From: Pseudomonas cedrina subsp. cedrina
GTDB taxonomy: Bacteria; Pseudomonadota; Gammaproteobacteria; Pseudomonadales; Pseudomonadaceae
Assembly: GCF_001983175.1 (NCBI RefSeq)
Contig: NZ_MNPW01000002.1
Span: 1-64,000, forward strand
Direction of reading: 5' to 3'
Length of the DNA: 64,000 nt
This document shows, one piece after another, positions 15,604-25,688 of this stretch. Numbering within the stretch: the first letter of the stretch is position 1; the number at the start of each line of letters is the position of its first letter. The translations under genes and the position numbers were made by a program. A model generated the notes under the pieces. The model had not been told where the DNA came from, did not search any database, and saw nothing but the letters and a program-made list of their open reading frames with translations.

Positions 15604-16754
15604 CAGGCGAGCAACTTGATCAGGGTCTGGTAATAGATTTCGGTCAGCACATCGAGGTCGCTGGCGAGAATGCGCTCGTTGACCTGGTGGATCGTCGCGT
15701 TGACCGGGCCCAGCTCGACCACCTGGGTGCCGAGGGTCGCGATAAAGCGCCCGTCGGACGTGCCGCCGCTGGTGGAAGCCTTGGTTTCGCGCCCCGTAAT
15801 GGCCTTGATGCTTGCCGATACCGCATCCAGCAGCGCACCCGGTTCGGTGAGGAAGGGCAGGCCCGACAGTGCCCACTCCACGTGCCAGTCCAGGCCATGC
15901 TTGTCGAGAATCGCCGCAACGCGTTGTTGCAGGCCTTCAACGGTCGATTCGGTCGAGAAGCGGAAGTTGAACACCGCTGCCAGGTCGCCGGGGATCACGT
16001 TGGTCGCGCCGGTGCCGGAATTGAGGTTGGAGATCTGGAAGCTGGTCGGCGGGAAAAAGGTATTGCCGTCATCCCAATGCTCGGCGGCCAGTTCGGCCAA
16101 GGCGGGCGCCGCCAGGTGGATCGGGTTCTTCGCCAGGTGCGGGTAGGCCACGTGACCCTGCACACCGCGTACGGTCAGGGTGGCGCCGAGGGAGCCGCGA
16201 CGGCCGTTCTTGACCACATCGCCCACCAGCGTGGTGCTCGAGGGTTCGCCGACGATGCACCAGTCCAGGCGCTCCTTGCGTGCGGCCAGGCGTTCGATCA
16301 CGGCCTTGGTGCCGTGATGCGCCGGGCCTTCTTCATCGCTGGTGATCAGGAACGCCACCGAACCCTTGTGGTCGGGATAGTCGCTGACGAAACGCTCCGC
16401 AGCGACCAGCATGGCTGCCAGGCTGCCTTTCATGTCCGCCGCGCCACGCCCGCAGAGCATGCCGTGTTCATCGATCAGTGCGTCGAACGGGTCGTTCTGC
16501 CATGCCTGCACCGGACCGGTCGGCACCACGTCGGTATGGCCGGCGAAGCACAGCACCGGGCCGTCGTGTTTGCCATGGGTGGCCCAGAAGTTGTCCACCT
16601 CGAAGATGCGCATCGGCTCGAGCGCAAACCCGGCGTCGCCCAGGCGCTGCATCATCAGCTTCTGGCAATCGGCGTCGATCGGCGTGACCGACGGGCGACG
16701 GATCAGGTCGATGGCAAGTTGAAGGGTCGGCGAAAGGTCGGCATGGGCCGTCAT
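15603..16754 (-). CDS. dapE: Succinyl-diaminopimelate desuccinylase DapE
   Basis: A 383-residue dinuclear-zinc M20 hydrolase that removes succinate from N-succinyl-LL-diaminopimelate in lysine and peptidoglycan-precursor synthesis. Metal and catalytic segments seen are '[12 protein letters not shown]', '[15 protein letters not shown]', 'ITSDEEGPA' and the C-terminal '[10 protein letters not shown]'. The ATG at 16754 has a CGGAG site; a longer frame reaching 17021 runs back through a REP and is rejected. rlmA overlaps its stop. dapD and dapC lie within the next 12 kb, so three of the succinylase-branch enzymes are in this window. Confidence 0.96.
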   Translation of the reverse strand: MTAHADLSPTLQLAIDLIRRPSVTPIDADCQKLMMQRLGDAGFALEPMRIFEVDNFWATHGKHDGPVLCFAGHTDVVPTGPVQAWQNDPFDALIDEHGMLCGRGAADMKGSLAAMLVAAERFVSDYPDHKGSVAFLITSDEEGPAHHGTKAVIERLAARKERLDWCIVGEPSSTTLVGDVVKNGRRGSLGATLTVRGVQGHVAYPHLAKNPIHLAAPALAELAAEHWDDGNTFFPPTSFQISNLNSGTGATNVIPGDLAAVFNFRFSTESTVEGLQQRVAAILDKHGLDWHVEWALSGLPFLTEPGALLDAVSASIKAITGRETKASTSGGTSDGRFIATLGTQVVELGPVNATIHQVNERILASDLDVLTEIYYQTLIKLLA

Positions 16755-16819
16755 GGGAAAACTCCGGGAAGCGTGTAGTGGGCGCAGGACGAATATGGAC
16801 TTGAAACGGCGCAGGTCCA

Positions 16820-16908
16820 CTGTGGGAGCTGGCTTGCCTGCGATGCAAACGCCGCGGTCCGGCAGGTAAACCGCGGCGATGCCATCGCAGGCAAGCCAGC
16901 TCCCACAG
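16820..16908. repeat. REP doublet (REPIN-like)
   Basis: Arms 16820-16844 and 16884-16908 are 25-base reverse complements with the TGTGGGAGCTGGCTTGCC core. The loop contains a second dyad (CCGCGG-centred). It lies between ndvB and dapE, which run on the same strand, so it sits inside a possible transcript. Confidence 0.92.
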
Positions 16909-16998
16909 GGAGCAGCGTCAGGCCAGGTCTCACAAACGGCCGTTATCTTATAGCAAAACGGCGGCCAGAGGCCGCCGTTTAGTGCATGGCGCAGGTTT

Positions 16999-19590
16999 TT
17001 ACAGCGCTGTAACAGGCTCAACCTTCACCGAAGGTTTCGGCAGTGAAGACAGGAACGCCATGATCAACGCCGCCACGTAGGGCAGCGACTGCACCAGCAA
17101 CATCACCACCCAGAAGCGCATGTCATTGCTTGGCAGGCCCTGCACCAGGTAGATCCCCAGCGCCGCGCCCCACAACAGCAGCATGATGAACATTTCTTCG
17201 CGGGCTTCGGAAATCGCCACCCAGAAGCCGTGGTTATCCGCGTTTTTCGGTGTGCGAAAGAACGGAATGCTGGTAGTGAAGAACCCATACAGCACCGCCT
17301 TGGCGATGGTGTGCGACAACGCCAGGCCGGCCAGGGCCGCACAGAACGCGTCCTTGAGATTCACGCCGACGGCGCGGCGGTACAGGAAGATGATCTTGCC
17401 CACCTTGAACACGAACAGCGCCAATGGCGGGATCGCGAAGATCAGCAGCGGTGGATCGACCCGCGTCGGCACGATGATCATCGCCGCCGACCACAACAGC
17501 GCGCCGACGGTGAAGAAGATGTTCATGCCATCCGCCACCCACGGCAGCCAGCCCGCGAGGAAGTGATAGCGCTGGCCACGGGTCAGCTCGGTGTCCTTGC
17601 CGCGCAGCAGGCTGGCGGTGTGGCGCTTGATGATCTGGATCGCGCCGTAGGCCCAGCGGAAACGCTGTTTCTTGAAGTCGATGAAGGTATCCGGCATCAA
17701 CCCCTTGCCGTAGCTGTCGTGGTAATACGCCGCCGACAGGCCTTTCTCGAATACCCGCAGGCCCAGTTCGGCGTCTTCGCAGATACACCAGTCGGCCCAG
17801 CCCAGCTCCTCGAGCACCGAGCGGCGGGTCATGGTCATGGTGCCGTGCTGAATGATCGCGTCACGGTCGTTGCGGGTGACCATGCCGATGTGGAAGAAAC
17901 CCTTATATTCGGCGTAGCAGAGCTTCTTGAAGGTGCTTTCGTTCTGGTCGCGATAATCCTGGGGCGATTGCACCACGGCGATCTTCGGGTCGGCGAAATG
18001 CGGCACCATGTGCTTGAGCCAATTGGGCGACACGCAGTAGTCGGAGTCGATCACTGCGATCACTTCGGCATCCTTGGCGGTGTGCGGGATCAGGTAGTTC
18101 AACGCGCCACCCTTGAAACCGGCCAGGGGTGCGACGTGGAAGAACTTGAAGCGCGGGCCGAGGGTTTCGCAGTAGTCGCGCACCGGTTCCCACACCGCCG
18201 GGTCCTTGGTGTTGTTGTCGATGATCAGGACTTCGTAGTCCGGGTAATCGAGGGCGGCCAGGGCGTCGAGGGTCTGTTTGACCATGTCCGGCGGCTCGTT
18301 GTAGCACGGCACATGGATCGATACTTTCGGGCGGTAGTCCGAATCCCCCACGACCGGCAGGAATTCACGCCGGCGCTTGTGGGTCCACACCGCTTCCGCC
18401 AGTTCGTGGGCCTCGGTCAGCAGCACGATAAACACGCCCAGGGCGCCAAGGGCCAAGAGAATGCCCACGGTGACGCTGAACCAGGTGCTGTATTGCTGGC
18501 TGTAGTCGTAGCCGATCCACACCAGCACCGAACCGCACAGGAACGCGATAAAGGTGAGGAAGGTCCGGCCACGCTGGCGCAGCGCCGAGCCGTCGATCAT
18601 CAACAGCGTCAGGGACAGCAGCGCGAGTACCACCGAACCGATGGCCAATACGCGCCATTGCGGGATCGCGACCACCGGGCCTTCAAAATTGAATTTCTGC
18701 TGGCGCGCGGCGTTGAACACGCCCCAGTAAGCGCCCGCCGAGCCTTCGTCGCTGACTTTCCAGGGCTGGTCGAAGGCCTCGATCACGAAGTAGTTGAACC
18801 CCTGGCGGTTGAGCTTGTTCACCAGGGTGCGCAGATAAACCGCCTGGTCCGCCGGCGAGGTTTCATTGCCACCGCGCATGCGCCCGTTGCTCGGCCAGCC
18901 AACCTCCGACAGCAGCAGCGGCTTTTTCGGGAACAACTTCTTCAGGTCCTTGGCGCGGTCGAGCACGTACTGGCCGGCCTTGTCCATCGGGATGTATTCC
19001 CAGAACGGCAGGATGTGCGCGGCGATCAGGTCGACGTGCTTGGCCAGTTCCGGGTGCTTTTCCCAGATGTGCCATTGCTCGGACGTCGTCACCGGTACTT
19101 TCACGGCGGCGCGCACCCGGTCCAGCAGCACGATCAGCGCTTCGGGGGTAATCTCTTCACGGAACAGGGCTTCGTTACCGACCACCACGCGCACGACACT
19201 GCGCGAGCTGTTGGCGATGTCGATGGCGCGCTGGATTTCCCGCTCGTTGCGTTCAAGGTCCGGGCTGATCCAGATTCCCAGGGTCACACGCAGGCCGAAT
19301 TCTTCCGCCAGCTTGGGAATATCGCCCAGGGTGCCGTCGACCGAGTAGGTACGGATGTTATCCGTCAGCTTGCTCATGATCTCGAGGTCGCGACGCATCT
19401 CGTCGTCGCTCGGGTACTGGGCTTTCTGTGGGTACTGGCCTTGCTGGAACGGCGAGTAGGAGAACCCGGAGATCTGTTCAGGCCAGTTGGGGGCGGTGAC
19501 CGGGCGGTTGATCAACGCCCAGAAACCGGTGAAGAGCGCGGCAATTGCCAGCACGATCACCAGGTTGAGTCCAAATTTACGCGATGCCAT
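16999..19590 (-). CDS. ndvB: Membrane beta-glucan synthase/transferase (NdvB-like GH17-GT2 fusion)
   Basis: An 863-residue membrane protein fusing two carbohydrate enzymes. After an N-terminal membrane helix (about 10-28), residues about 50-310 are a GH17-type domain ('[10 protein letters not shown]' near 224-235, with the catalytic Glu). Two or three helices (about 330-410) lead to a cytosolic family 2 glycosyltransferase with '[11 protein letters not shown]' near 418, 'VIDSDYC' near 513, 'CEDAELG' and 'QRFRW' near 643, then C-terminal helices. P. aeruginosa NdvB next to dapE has this architecture and makes cyclic beta-1,3-glucans linked to biofilm antibiotic tolerance. Start: ATG at 19590; an upstream frame extension is unlikely. 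Confidence 0.88.
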   Translation of the reverse strand: MASRKFGLNLVIVLAIAALFTGFWALINRPVTAPNWPEQISGFSYSPFQQGQYPQKAQYPSDDEMRRDLEIMSKLTDNIRTYSVDGTLGDIPKLAEEFGLRVTLGIWISPDLERNEREIQRAIDIANSSRSVVRVVVGNEALFREEITPEALIVLLDRVRAAVKVPVTTSEQWHIWEKHPELAKHVDLIAAHILPFWEYIPMDKAGQYVLDRAKDLKKLFPKKPLLLSEVGWPSNGRMRGGNETSPADQAVYLRTLVNKLNRQGFNYFVIEAFDQPWKVSDEGSAGAYWGVFNAARQQKFNFEGPVVAIPQWRVLAIGSVVLALLSLTLLMIDGSALRQRGRTFLTFIAFLCGSVLVWIGYDYSQQYSTWFSVTVGILLALGALGVFIVLLTEAHELAEAVWTHKRRREFLPVVGDSDYRPKVSIHVPCYNEPPDMVKQTLDALAALDYPDYEVLIIDNNTKDPAVWEPVRDYCETLGPRFKFFHVAPLAGFKGGALNYLIPHTAKDAEVIAVIDSDYCVSPNWLKHMVPHFADPKIAVVQSPQDYRDQNESTFKKLCYAEYKGFFHIGMVTRNDRDAIIQHGTMTMTRRSVLEELGWADWCICEDAELGLRVFEKGLSAAYYHDSYGKGLMPDTFIDFKKQRFRWAYGAIQIIKRHTASLLRGKDTELTRGQRYHFLAGWLPWVADGMNIFFTVGALLWSAAMIIVPTRVDPPLLIFAIPPLALFVFKVGKIIFLYRRAVGVNLKDAFCAALAGLALSHTIAKAVLYGFFTTSIPFFRTPKNADNHGFWVAISEAREEMFIMLLLWGAALGIYLVQGLPSNDMRFWVVMLLVQSLPYVAALIMAFLSSLPKPSVKVEPVTAL

Positions 19591-19807
19591 GGCTATTTCG
19601 GGTTCCAAAGGGTGTGGAACGAAAAGAGGTGTCGGCCTGCGCCGAGCGGCGCGCATCCTACACCGGTCTTTCCCTGGGCGTACAGCAAGCAGAGAAAAAC
19701 CGGACGTTAGTCCGCGAAAGGTCATCTAAGTTCTTCACTTGTAGCCTGTCGCTTCGAACTTGTCGCTGTGTAGTCCATAATGCGCGCCGGTTTTTAGGGT
19801 AATGGTC

Positions 19808-20617
19808 ATGAGCACAGAAGATCCGCGGTTTGCAGGCGTCGCCCGCTTGTATGGCATTGAAGGCCTGGAACGCTTGAAAGCGGCCCATGTGGCGATCGTC
19901 GGCGTCGGCGGCGTAGGCTCGTGGGCGGCGGAAGCGATGGCCCGTTGCGGGGTGGGCGAGATTTCGCTGTTTGACCTGGACGACGTCTGCGTGAGCAACA
20001 GCAACCGCCAGTTGCATGCACTGGATAGCACTGTCGGCAAGCCCAAGGTCGACGTGATGGCCGAGCGCCTGCGCGGCATCAACCCCGATTGCACGGTGCA
20101 TGCGGTGGCGGACTTTGTGACCCGCGACACCATGGCCGAGTACATCACGCCCAATATCGATTGCGTAATCGACTGCATCGACGCCGTCAACGCCAAGGCC
20201 GCGCTGATTGCCTGGTGCAAGCGGCGCAAGATCCAGATCATCACTACTGGCGGCGCGGGTGGGCAGATCGACCCGACGCTGATCCAGGTGTGCGACCTGA
20301 ACCGGACGTTCAATGACCCGCTGGCGTCTAAAGTGCGTTCTACCTTGCGCCGTGATTACGGCTTTTCGCGCACCGTTACCCGCCATTACAGCGTGCCTTG
20401 CGTGTTTTCCACCGAGCAGCTGCGTTATCCCAAGCCGGATGGCAGCATCTGTTTGCAGAAGAGTTTTGTCGGGGACGGGGTGAAGCTGGACTGCGCCGGA
20501 GGGTTTGGTGCGGTGATGATGGTGACGGCCACGTTCGGCATGGTGGCGGCGACCAAGGCGGTGGACAAGATCGTGGCCGGGGTGCGCAGGCCGTCGGAGC
20601 GGGTCAAGCCCACCTAA
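19808..20617 (+). CDS. tcdA: tRNA threonylcarbamoyladenosine dehydratase TcdA (CsdL)
   Basis: A 269-residue E1-like (ThiF/MoeB superfamily) ATP-dependent enzyme that cyclises t6A37 of ANN-decoding tRNAs to ct6A. The nucleotide site 'VAIVGVGGVGSWAAEA', the 'DLDDVCVSNSNRQ' segment and the 'DCIDAVNAK' strand are intact; the C-terminal hydrophobic helix is present. An ATG at 19802 is also in frame, but 19808 matches the usual N-terminus and is better spaced from a weak AGGG. In E. coli it works with the CsdA-CsdE sulfur relay, and csdE-csdA lie convergently just beyond the next REP. Confidence 0.92.
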   Translation: MSTEDPRFAGVARLYGIEGLERLKAAHVAIVGVGGVGSWAAEAMARCGVGEISLFDLDDVCVSNSNRQLHALDSTVGKPKVDVMAERLRGINPDCTVHAVADFVTRDTMAEYITPNIDCVIDCIDAVNAKAALIAWCKRRKIQIITTGGAGGQIDPTLIQVCDLNRTFNDPLASKVRSTLRRDYGFSRTVTRHYSVPCVFSTEQLRYPKPDGSICLQKSFVGDGVKLDCAGGFGAVMMVTATFGMVAATKAVDKIVAGVRRPSERVKPT

Positions 20618-20640
20618 TCCTAAATATCTACACCGTTCAA

Positions 20641-20733
20641 AATGTGGGAGCTGGCTTGCCTGCGATAGCGGTGGGTCAGTCACTACTACTGTGACTGATA
20701 GACCGCTATCGCAGGCAAGCCAGCTCCCACATT
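20641..20733. repeat. REP doublet (REPIN-like) with extended arms
   Basis: Arms 20641-20672 and 20702-20733 are 32-base reverse complements, the longest perfect arms of this family in the window. The doublet lies between convergent tcdA and csdE, and its last base is the first base of the csdE stop codon. Confidence 0.94.
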
Positions 20734-21146
20734 CAATTTTGTGTAAGGCTCAATTCGCGCATACGTTGCAGGACGGCATTCAGGCCGTTACTGCGTGAGG
20801 GTGATAGCTGCCGCGACAGCCCCAGTTGTGCAAACCACTCCGGCAAATCAACCGCCTGCAACTCAGCCGCCGACAACCCGTTGACCCGCGCCAGCAGCAA
20901 CGCCACCAACCCGCGAATCATCCGCGCGTCGCTGCTGGCGGTGAACTGCCAATGGCCATCCTGAAGACGACCCACCAGCCACACCAGGCTTTCACAGCCC
21001 TGCACCAGGTTGGCCTCGACTTTTTCCTCATCGGCCAAGGCGGGCAAGCGTTCGCCCCATTGCATCAGCATGCGCGCGCGTTGTTCCCAACTGCCGACAG
21101 CTTGAAAAGCCTCAAGCGCGTTGGCGGCTTCCCTGGGCAAGCTCAT
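20733..21146 (-). CDS. csdE: SufE/CsdE family sulfur acceptor
   Basis: A 137-residue SufE-like protein that accepts persulfide sulfur from its partner cysteine desulfurase. The active-site loop 'VQGCES' places the acceptor Cys near residue 51, followed by 'VWLVGRLQDGHWQFTASSDA', the family signature. Its ATG overlaps the stop of the desulfurase gene (ATGA), consistent with a two-protein CsdA-CsdE system rather than the Suf operon, whose other genes are absent here. Confidence 0.9.
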   Translation of the reverse strand: MSLPREAANALEAFQAVGSWEQRARMLMQWGERLPALADEEKVEANLVQGCESLVWLVGRLQDGHWQFTASSDARMIRGLVALLLARVNGLSAAELQAVDLPEWFAQLGLSRQLSPSRSNGLNAVLQRMRELSLTQN

Positions 21147-22348
21147 CGCAGCATGTCCAACGCCTGGTCCAGCGCCTCAAAGAAACGTTCCAGGTCATCG
21201 GAGTCGTTATACAGCGCCAGGGACACCCGAATGGCCCCCGACAGCTGCATCGCCTTGAGCAGCGGCATCGCACAGTGGTGGCCGGCGCGTACGGCAATGC
21301 CTTGCTCGGTAAGCAAGTGCGCAAGATCCGCGTTATGCACACCTTCGACGACAAAGCTGACCAGGGCCACCTGGGGCGACCCGAGCACGTGGACGCCATT
21401 GCGCGCTTTCAGGCCGCGTAGCAGGTAGTCGTGCAGGGACGCTTCATGGGCGATCACGGCCTGTTGATCAAGAGAGCTGAGATAGTCCAGGCTCGCACCC
21501 AGGCCGATCACGCCGGCAATCGGCGGGGTACCGGCCTCGAAGCCCAACGGCGCGGGGCGAAAACTCGCGCTGTGGTAATCCGCCTGTTGCACCATCTCGC
21601 CGCCAAACTGCCAGTGGCGCAGGTGGTGCAGGGCTTCGTTGCGGCCGAACAACACGCCGACGCCGTCCGGGCCGTACAGCTTGTGGCTGGAAAACACATA
21701 GAAGTCGCAGCCCAGGGCCCGCACGTCATGGCGGCCGTGGACGATGCCCTGGGCGCCGTCGACCACGCTCAACGCGCCGTGCGCCTGGGCCAGCGCCAGC
21801 AGGGCTGGCAGCGGCTGCCAGGTGCCGAGCACGTTGGACAGTTGGCTCACCGCCAGCAGACGGGTGCGTGGGCCGATCAGCTCGGCGGCCGCTTGCAGGT
21901 CAATCACGCCGTCATCATCCAGCTGCAATACCACCAGCGTCAGCGCGCGACGTTTGGCCAGTTGCTGCCAGGGCAGCAGGTTGGCGTGGTGTTCAAGGGC
22001 GCTGATGACAATCTCATCGCCCGCATTGAATAAGTGCTCCAGGCCGTAGGCCAAGAGGTTCAGCGCAGAGGTCGCGCCATGGGTGAACACGATCTGCCCA
22101 CTGTCAGCTGCGTTCAACCACTGTGCGACCTTGCTGCGGCTGTCTTCGAACGCCTGGGTCGCATGGGCACCGGGCAAATGCTGGGCACGGTGCACATTGG
22201 CTGCGCCATTGGCGTAGTAATGGCTGATGGCATCCAGCAGGGCCTGGGGTTTTTGCGTGGTAGCGGCGTTGTCCAGGTAAGTCTGGTCTTGCCGTTGCAG
22301 GGTGGCGATGGCCGGGAAATCGGCGCGCCAGGGGGAGGGCACTAGCAT
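21143..22348 (-). CDS. csdA: Cysteine desulfurase CsdA (class V aminotransferase fold)
   Basis: A 401-residue PLP enzyme of the SufS/CsdA group that takes sulfur from cysteine. It has 'YLDNAATTQKP' near the start, the His stacking segment 'ALEHHANLLPW', the PLP lysine in 'FSSHKLYGPDGVG' and the catalytic Cys in 'RAGHHCAMPL', a short loop typical of group II desulfurases that need a SufE-like acceptor. An ATG at 22348 is preferred to an in-frame TTG three codons upstream. csdE overlaps downstream. Confidence 0.92.
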   Translation of the reverse strand: MLVPSPWRADFPAIATLQRQDQTYLDNAATTQKPQALLDAISHYYANGAANVHRAQHLPGAHATQAFEDSRSKVAQWLNAADSGQIVFTHGATSALNLLAYGLEHLFNAGDEIVISALEHHANLLPWQQLAKRRALTLVVLQLDDDGVIDLQAAAELIGPRTRLLAVSQLSNVLGTWQPLPALLALAQAHGALSVVDGAQGIVHGRHDVRALGCDFYVFSSHKLYGPDGVGVLFGRNEALHHLRHWQFGGEMVQQADYHSASFRPAPLGFEAGTPPIAGVIGLGASLDYLSSLDQQAVIAHEASLHDYLLRGLKARNGVHVLGSPQVALVSFVVEGVHNADLAHLLTEQGIAVRAGHHCAMPLLKAMQLSGAIRVSLALYNDSDDLERFFEALDQALDMLR

Positions 22349-22412
22349 GGTGTTCAAGACTCGTATAAGCGAGCCCCAGGGTCGGGGCCCGCCAGTGGCA
22401 TCGAGTGGCTGC

Positions 22413-23447
22413 TTAGTTGTGAGCGTGCAGCGCTTCGTTCAGTTCGATGGCCGATTTATGGGTTTTGCATTCCACGGCACCGGTCTCGGAGTTGCGGCGG
22501 AACAGCAGGTCCGGCTGGCCGGCCAATTCGCGCGCCTTGACCACCTTGACCAGTTGGTTCTGCTCGTCCAGCAGCGCGACCTTGGTGCCGGCCGTGACAT
22601 ACAGGCCCGATTCCACGGTGTTGCGGTCGCCCAGCGGGATACCGATACCGGCGTTGGCGCCGATCAGGCAGCCTTCGCCGACCTTGATCACGATGTTGCC
22701 GCCGCCCGACAGGGTGCCCATGGTGGAGCAGCCGCCGCCCAGGTCCGAACCCTTGCCCACGAACACGCCAGCCGACACACGGCCTTCGATCATGCCCGGG
22801 CCTTCGGTGCCGGCGTTGAAGTTGACGAAACCTTCGTGCATCACAGTGGTGCCTTCGCCCACATACGCACCCAGGCGGATACGCGCGGCGTCAGCGATAC
22901 GCACACCGCTCGGCACCACGTAGTCGGTCATTTTCGGGAACTTGTCCACCGAGAACACTTCCAGCAGCTCGCCACGCAGGCGTGCTTCCAGCTGGCGCTC
23001 GGCCAGTTCGTTGATGTCGATTGCGCCCTGGCTGGTCCAGGCCACGTTCGGCAGCTGGGGGAACACACCGGCCAGGCTCAGGCCATGGGGCTTGACCAAA
23101 CGGTGGGACAGCAGATGCAGCTTGAGGTAGGCCTCGGGCGTGGACGTCAGCGCGGCGTCTTCGGCCAGCAGAGTCGCCACCAGCGGCGTGTGGCTTTCAG
23201 CCAGGCGGCTGAGCAGGGCGGCTTGGGCAGTGTCGACGCCCTTGAGCGCGTCAGCCATTTGCAGGGCCTGGGTCACGGTGAAGGTGATTGCCTGGTTGCC
23301 TGCGGTGTAGCCCAGGACCGGCGCGATGGCCGCGACGATTTCAGCCGATGGATTGAGCAACGGTTGTGCGTAAAACACTTCCAGCCAAGCACCTTGGCGG
23401 TTCTGAGTGCCGACGCCGAAGCCCAGGCTGAACAGGGAATTGGACAT
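22413..23447 (-). CDS. dapD: Tetrahydrodipicolinate N-succinyltransferase DapD
   Basis: A 344-residue acyltransferase that succinylates 2,3,4,5-tetrahydrodipicolinate in the diaminopimelate/lysine pathway. The C-terminal part carries hexapeptide repeats of a left-handed beta-helix ('GARLRIGAYVGEGTTVMHEG'-like region and 'GGGCSTMGTLSGGGNIVIKV'), and the length fits the long Pseudomonas/actinobacterial-type DapD rather than the roughly 274-residue E. coli enzyme. It is preceded after 33 bases by the ArsC-like gene and followed by csdA on the same strand. Confidence 0.94.
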   Translation of the reverse strand: MSNSLFSLGFGVGTQNRQGAWLEVFYAQPLLNPSAEIVAAIAPVLGYTAGNQAITFTVTQALQMADALKGVDTAQAALLSRLAESHTPLVATLLAEDAALTSTPEAYLKLHLLSHRLVKPHGLSLAGVFPQLPNVAWTSQGAIDINELAERQLEARLRGELLEVFSVDKFPKMTDYVVPSGVRIADAARIRLGAYVGEGTTVMHEGFVNFNAGTEGPGMIEGRVSAGVFVGKGSDLGGGCSTMGTLSGGGNIVIKVGEGCLIGANAGIGIPLGDRNTVESGLYVTAGTKVALLDEQNQLVKVVKARELAGQPDLLFRRNSETGAVECKTHKSAIELNEALHAHN

Positions 23448-23480
23448 GCGTTTACCTCTACAAAAATGGTAAGGGCTGGC

Positions 23481-23843
23481 CTACTTGAGGGCCGCCGAAT
23501 AACTATCTGGCTTGAAGCCAATCAGGGTTCTGTCACCGAGATCAAGCACCGGGCGCTTGATCATCGAGGGTTGCGCGAGCATCAATTCAATGGCTTTCGA
23601 CTGATCGAGATCGGCTTTGCGTTCGTCTTCGAGTTTGCGAAAGGTGGTGCCCGCACGGTTCAAAACCACCTGCCAACCGTGCTCATTGCACCATTGGGTC
23701 AAGTGTTCGCGGTCGATACCGACTGTTTTGTAATCGTGAAATTCATAGCTCACAGCGTGTTCATCGAGCCAGGTGCGCGCCTTTTTCATGGTGTCGCAGG
23801 CTTTGATGCCGAAAAGGTGCAACGTTTTGCTTGAAGCGGTCAA
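23481..23843 (-). CDS. ArsC/Spx-like (YffB family) protein
   Basis: A protein of about 120 residues with the ArsC thioredoxin-like fold: 'LFGIKACDTMKKARTWLDEH' at the N-terminus has a single Cys in the usual active position (no CxxC), with 'YEFHDYKT', 'NRAGTTFRKL' and 'IKRPVLDLG' following. The YffB/YfgD group is often called a glutathione-dependent reductase, with little functional proof. Start is ambiguous: I prefer TTG at 23843, which has an AAAGAGAG site, over GTG at 23882, because the shorter form matches family length. It is probably cotranscribed with dapD. Confidence 0.85.
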   Translation of the reverse strand: MTASSKTLHLFGIKACDTMKKARTWLDEHAVSYEFHDYKTVGIDREHLTQWCNEHGWQVVLNRAGTTFRKLEDERKADLDQSKAIELMLAQPSMIKRPVLDLGDRTLIGFKPDSYSAALK

Positions 23844-24044
23844 GGAATTGCTCTCTTTGAGCGAAGGAAAACGAAAGGTCACGGATTATGCCACGACCAG
23901 CGGCGTTGGGTGCCGATCGTCATGTCGGGCGTGCGACTTATGTGTAAATGCCCGCCGGCAGCATAGGCCACTAATATGGCACTTCAACGGCCAGTTGTTG
24001 CCTGATGTGTGTCGTTGCTTGTTGATTGTCCTGGAACCTGCGTT

Positions 24045-25688
24045 ATGCAAACCGCCTACACCGTGCTTATCCTGCTGATGCTGGTCAGCGTTTCGCGTCT
24101 GGTCGGACGTGTCATTCCCCTGCCGTTACCCTTGGTGCAGATCGCCGCAGGTGCCTTGCTGGCCTGGCCGACGCTGGGGTTGCATGTGGCGCTGGATCCG
24201 GAGTTGTTCCTCTTTCTATTCCTGCCTCCACTGTTGTTTTCCGATGGTTGGCGCATGCCCAAGCGTGAGTTGTGGCGCCTGCGCGGGCCGATCCTGACGC
24301 TGGCGGTGGGGCTCGTGCTCTTTACCGTGGTCGGTGCCGGTTACTTTATCCATTGGATTGTGCCGACCATCCCGCTACCGGTGGCCTTCGCTCTGGCGGC
24401 GGTGTTGTCACCGACGGATGCCGTGGCCGTGTCGGCCATTTCCCAGAACCGCTTGCCCAAGCCATTGATGCACATGCTCCAGGGCGAGGCGTTGATGAAT
24501 GACGCGTCGGGCCTGGTGACGTTCAAGTTTGCGCTGGCGGCCGCATTGACCGGGGTATTTTCCCTGGCCGATGCAAGCCTCACGTTCGTCCTCGTCGCCG
24601 TCGGTGGCCTGGCGGTCGGCGTGGCATTGAGCTGGTTGGTCGGGCGCCTGCGTGCCTGGATGATTGCGCGGGGGTGGGACGATCCGGCGACTCACGTGGT
24701 GTTTATGTTGCTGCTGCCATTCGCAGCCTACGTGCTGGCCGAGCGTTTGGGCGCATCGGGTATTTTGTCGGCGGTGGCGGCGGGCATGATGCAAAGCTGG
24801 CTCGATCTGCTGCCGCGCCAGACCAGCACGCGCTTGCTCAATCGCAGCGTGTGGGCGTTGCTGGAATTTGCGTTCAACGGCTTGATCTTCCTGCTGCTGG
24901 GACTGCAATTGCCGGACATCATCAAGGCGGTGGTGAGCCACGAGCCGACATTGTGGCCGGCGTTGTTCTATCGCTGCCTGGATGTGATCGCGATCTTCCT
25001 GGTGCTGGTGGTGTTGCGGTTTATCTGGGTGCAAAGCATCTGGCGATTGTCCGGGCTGCTGCGCAGGTTGCGCGGCAAGAGTGAATTGACGCTGGTACCG
25101 ACGGCCCGTTCCTGCTGGTTGTTGACGGTAGGCGGCGTGCGCGGTGCCGTGACCCTGGCCGGTGTGATGTCGGTACCTTTGCTGTTGGCGCCGGGCCAGG
25201 ATTTCCCCGAGCGCGACCTGCTGATTTTCATTGCCGCCGGGGTGATCCTGCTGTCGCTGGTCGCCGCCTGCATTGCCCTGCCGTTACTGTTGCGCGGCAT
25301 TGAAAAGAGCCCGGACGAAAAGCGCCATAACGAAGTCCGCGAAGCCTGGAAGAAAACGGCCGTGGCCGCCATCCACGCCCTGGAGGCCGAGGAACCTGCG
25401 CAAACCGAAACCCAGGACGCCGCCCAGGCCGCGCTCGCGACTGAGCTCAAGGCACGATTGATGTCGGAATATCGCCATCAGTTGGACGTGTTCAACGACT
25501 CGGCCGAAGCCCAGGCGCTGGCGCAGCAGATGGACCTCCTTGAACGCAAATTGCGCTTGAAGGCCCTGCGGGCGCAACGGTTGGAGTTGTACAGCCTGAG
25601 CCGTCACCACCAGATTGGTGATGACGTGTTGCGCGAGGTACTGGCTGAACTGGATTTGAGCGAGGCGAACCTGGGACTCAAGAAGTAG
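24045..25688 (+). CDS. CPA1 family Na+(K+)/H+ antiporter
   Basis: A 547-residue inner-membrane cation/proton antiporter. About 12 membrane segments span residues 3-410; 'LSPTDAVAVSAI' and 'GEALMNDASGLVTF' carry the paired Asp residues of the CPA1/NhaP transport site. The hydrophilic cytosolic tail (about 415-547) is charged and helical, probably coiled coil. The ATG at 24045 is chosen because membrane helix 1 begins right after it; an upstream frame opening at 24009 is less likely. It is divergent from the ArsC-like gene. It is the likely counterpart of the antiporter next to dapC in P. aeruginosa. Confidence 0.92.
   Translation: MQTAYTVLILLMLVSVSRLVGRVIPLPLPLVQIAAGALLAWPTLGLHVALDPELFLFLFLPPLLFSDGWRMPKRELWRLRGPILTLAVGLVLFTVVGAGYFIHWIVPTIPLPVAFALAAVLSPTDAVAVSAISQNRLPKPLMHMLQGEALMNDASGLVTFKFALAAALTGVFSLADASLTFVLVAVGGLAVGVALSWLVGRLRAWMIARGWDDPATHVVFMLLLPFAAYVLAERLGASGILSAVAAGMMQSWLDLLPRQTSTRLLNRSVWALLEFAFNGLIFLLLGLQLPDIIKAVVSHEPTLWPALFYRCLDVIAIFLVLVVLRFIWVQSIWRLSGLLRRLRGKSELTLVPTARSCWLLTVGGVRGAVTLAGVMSVPLLLAPGQDFPERDLLIFIAAGVILLSLVAACIALPLLLRGIEKSPDEKRHNEVREAWKKTAVAAIHALEAEEPAQTETQDAAQAALATELKARLMSEYRHQLDVFNDSAEAQALAQQMDLLERKLRLKALRAQRLELYSLSRHHQIGDDVLREVLAELDLSEANLGLKK

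Noticed and set aside
17230..19710. 826-codon antisense frame opposite ndvB
   Set aside because: Long antisense frames are common in high-GC genes; the opposite strand encodes a full GH17-GT2 protein with catalytic motifs, and this one has none.
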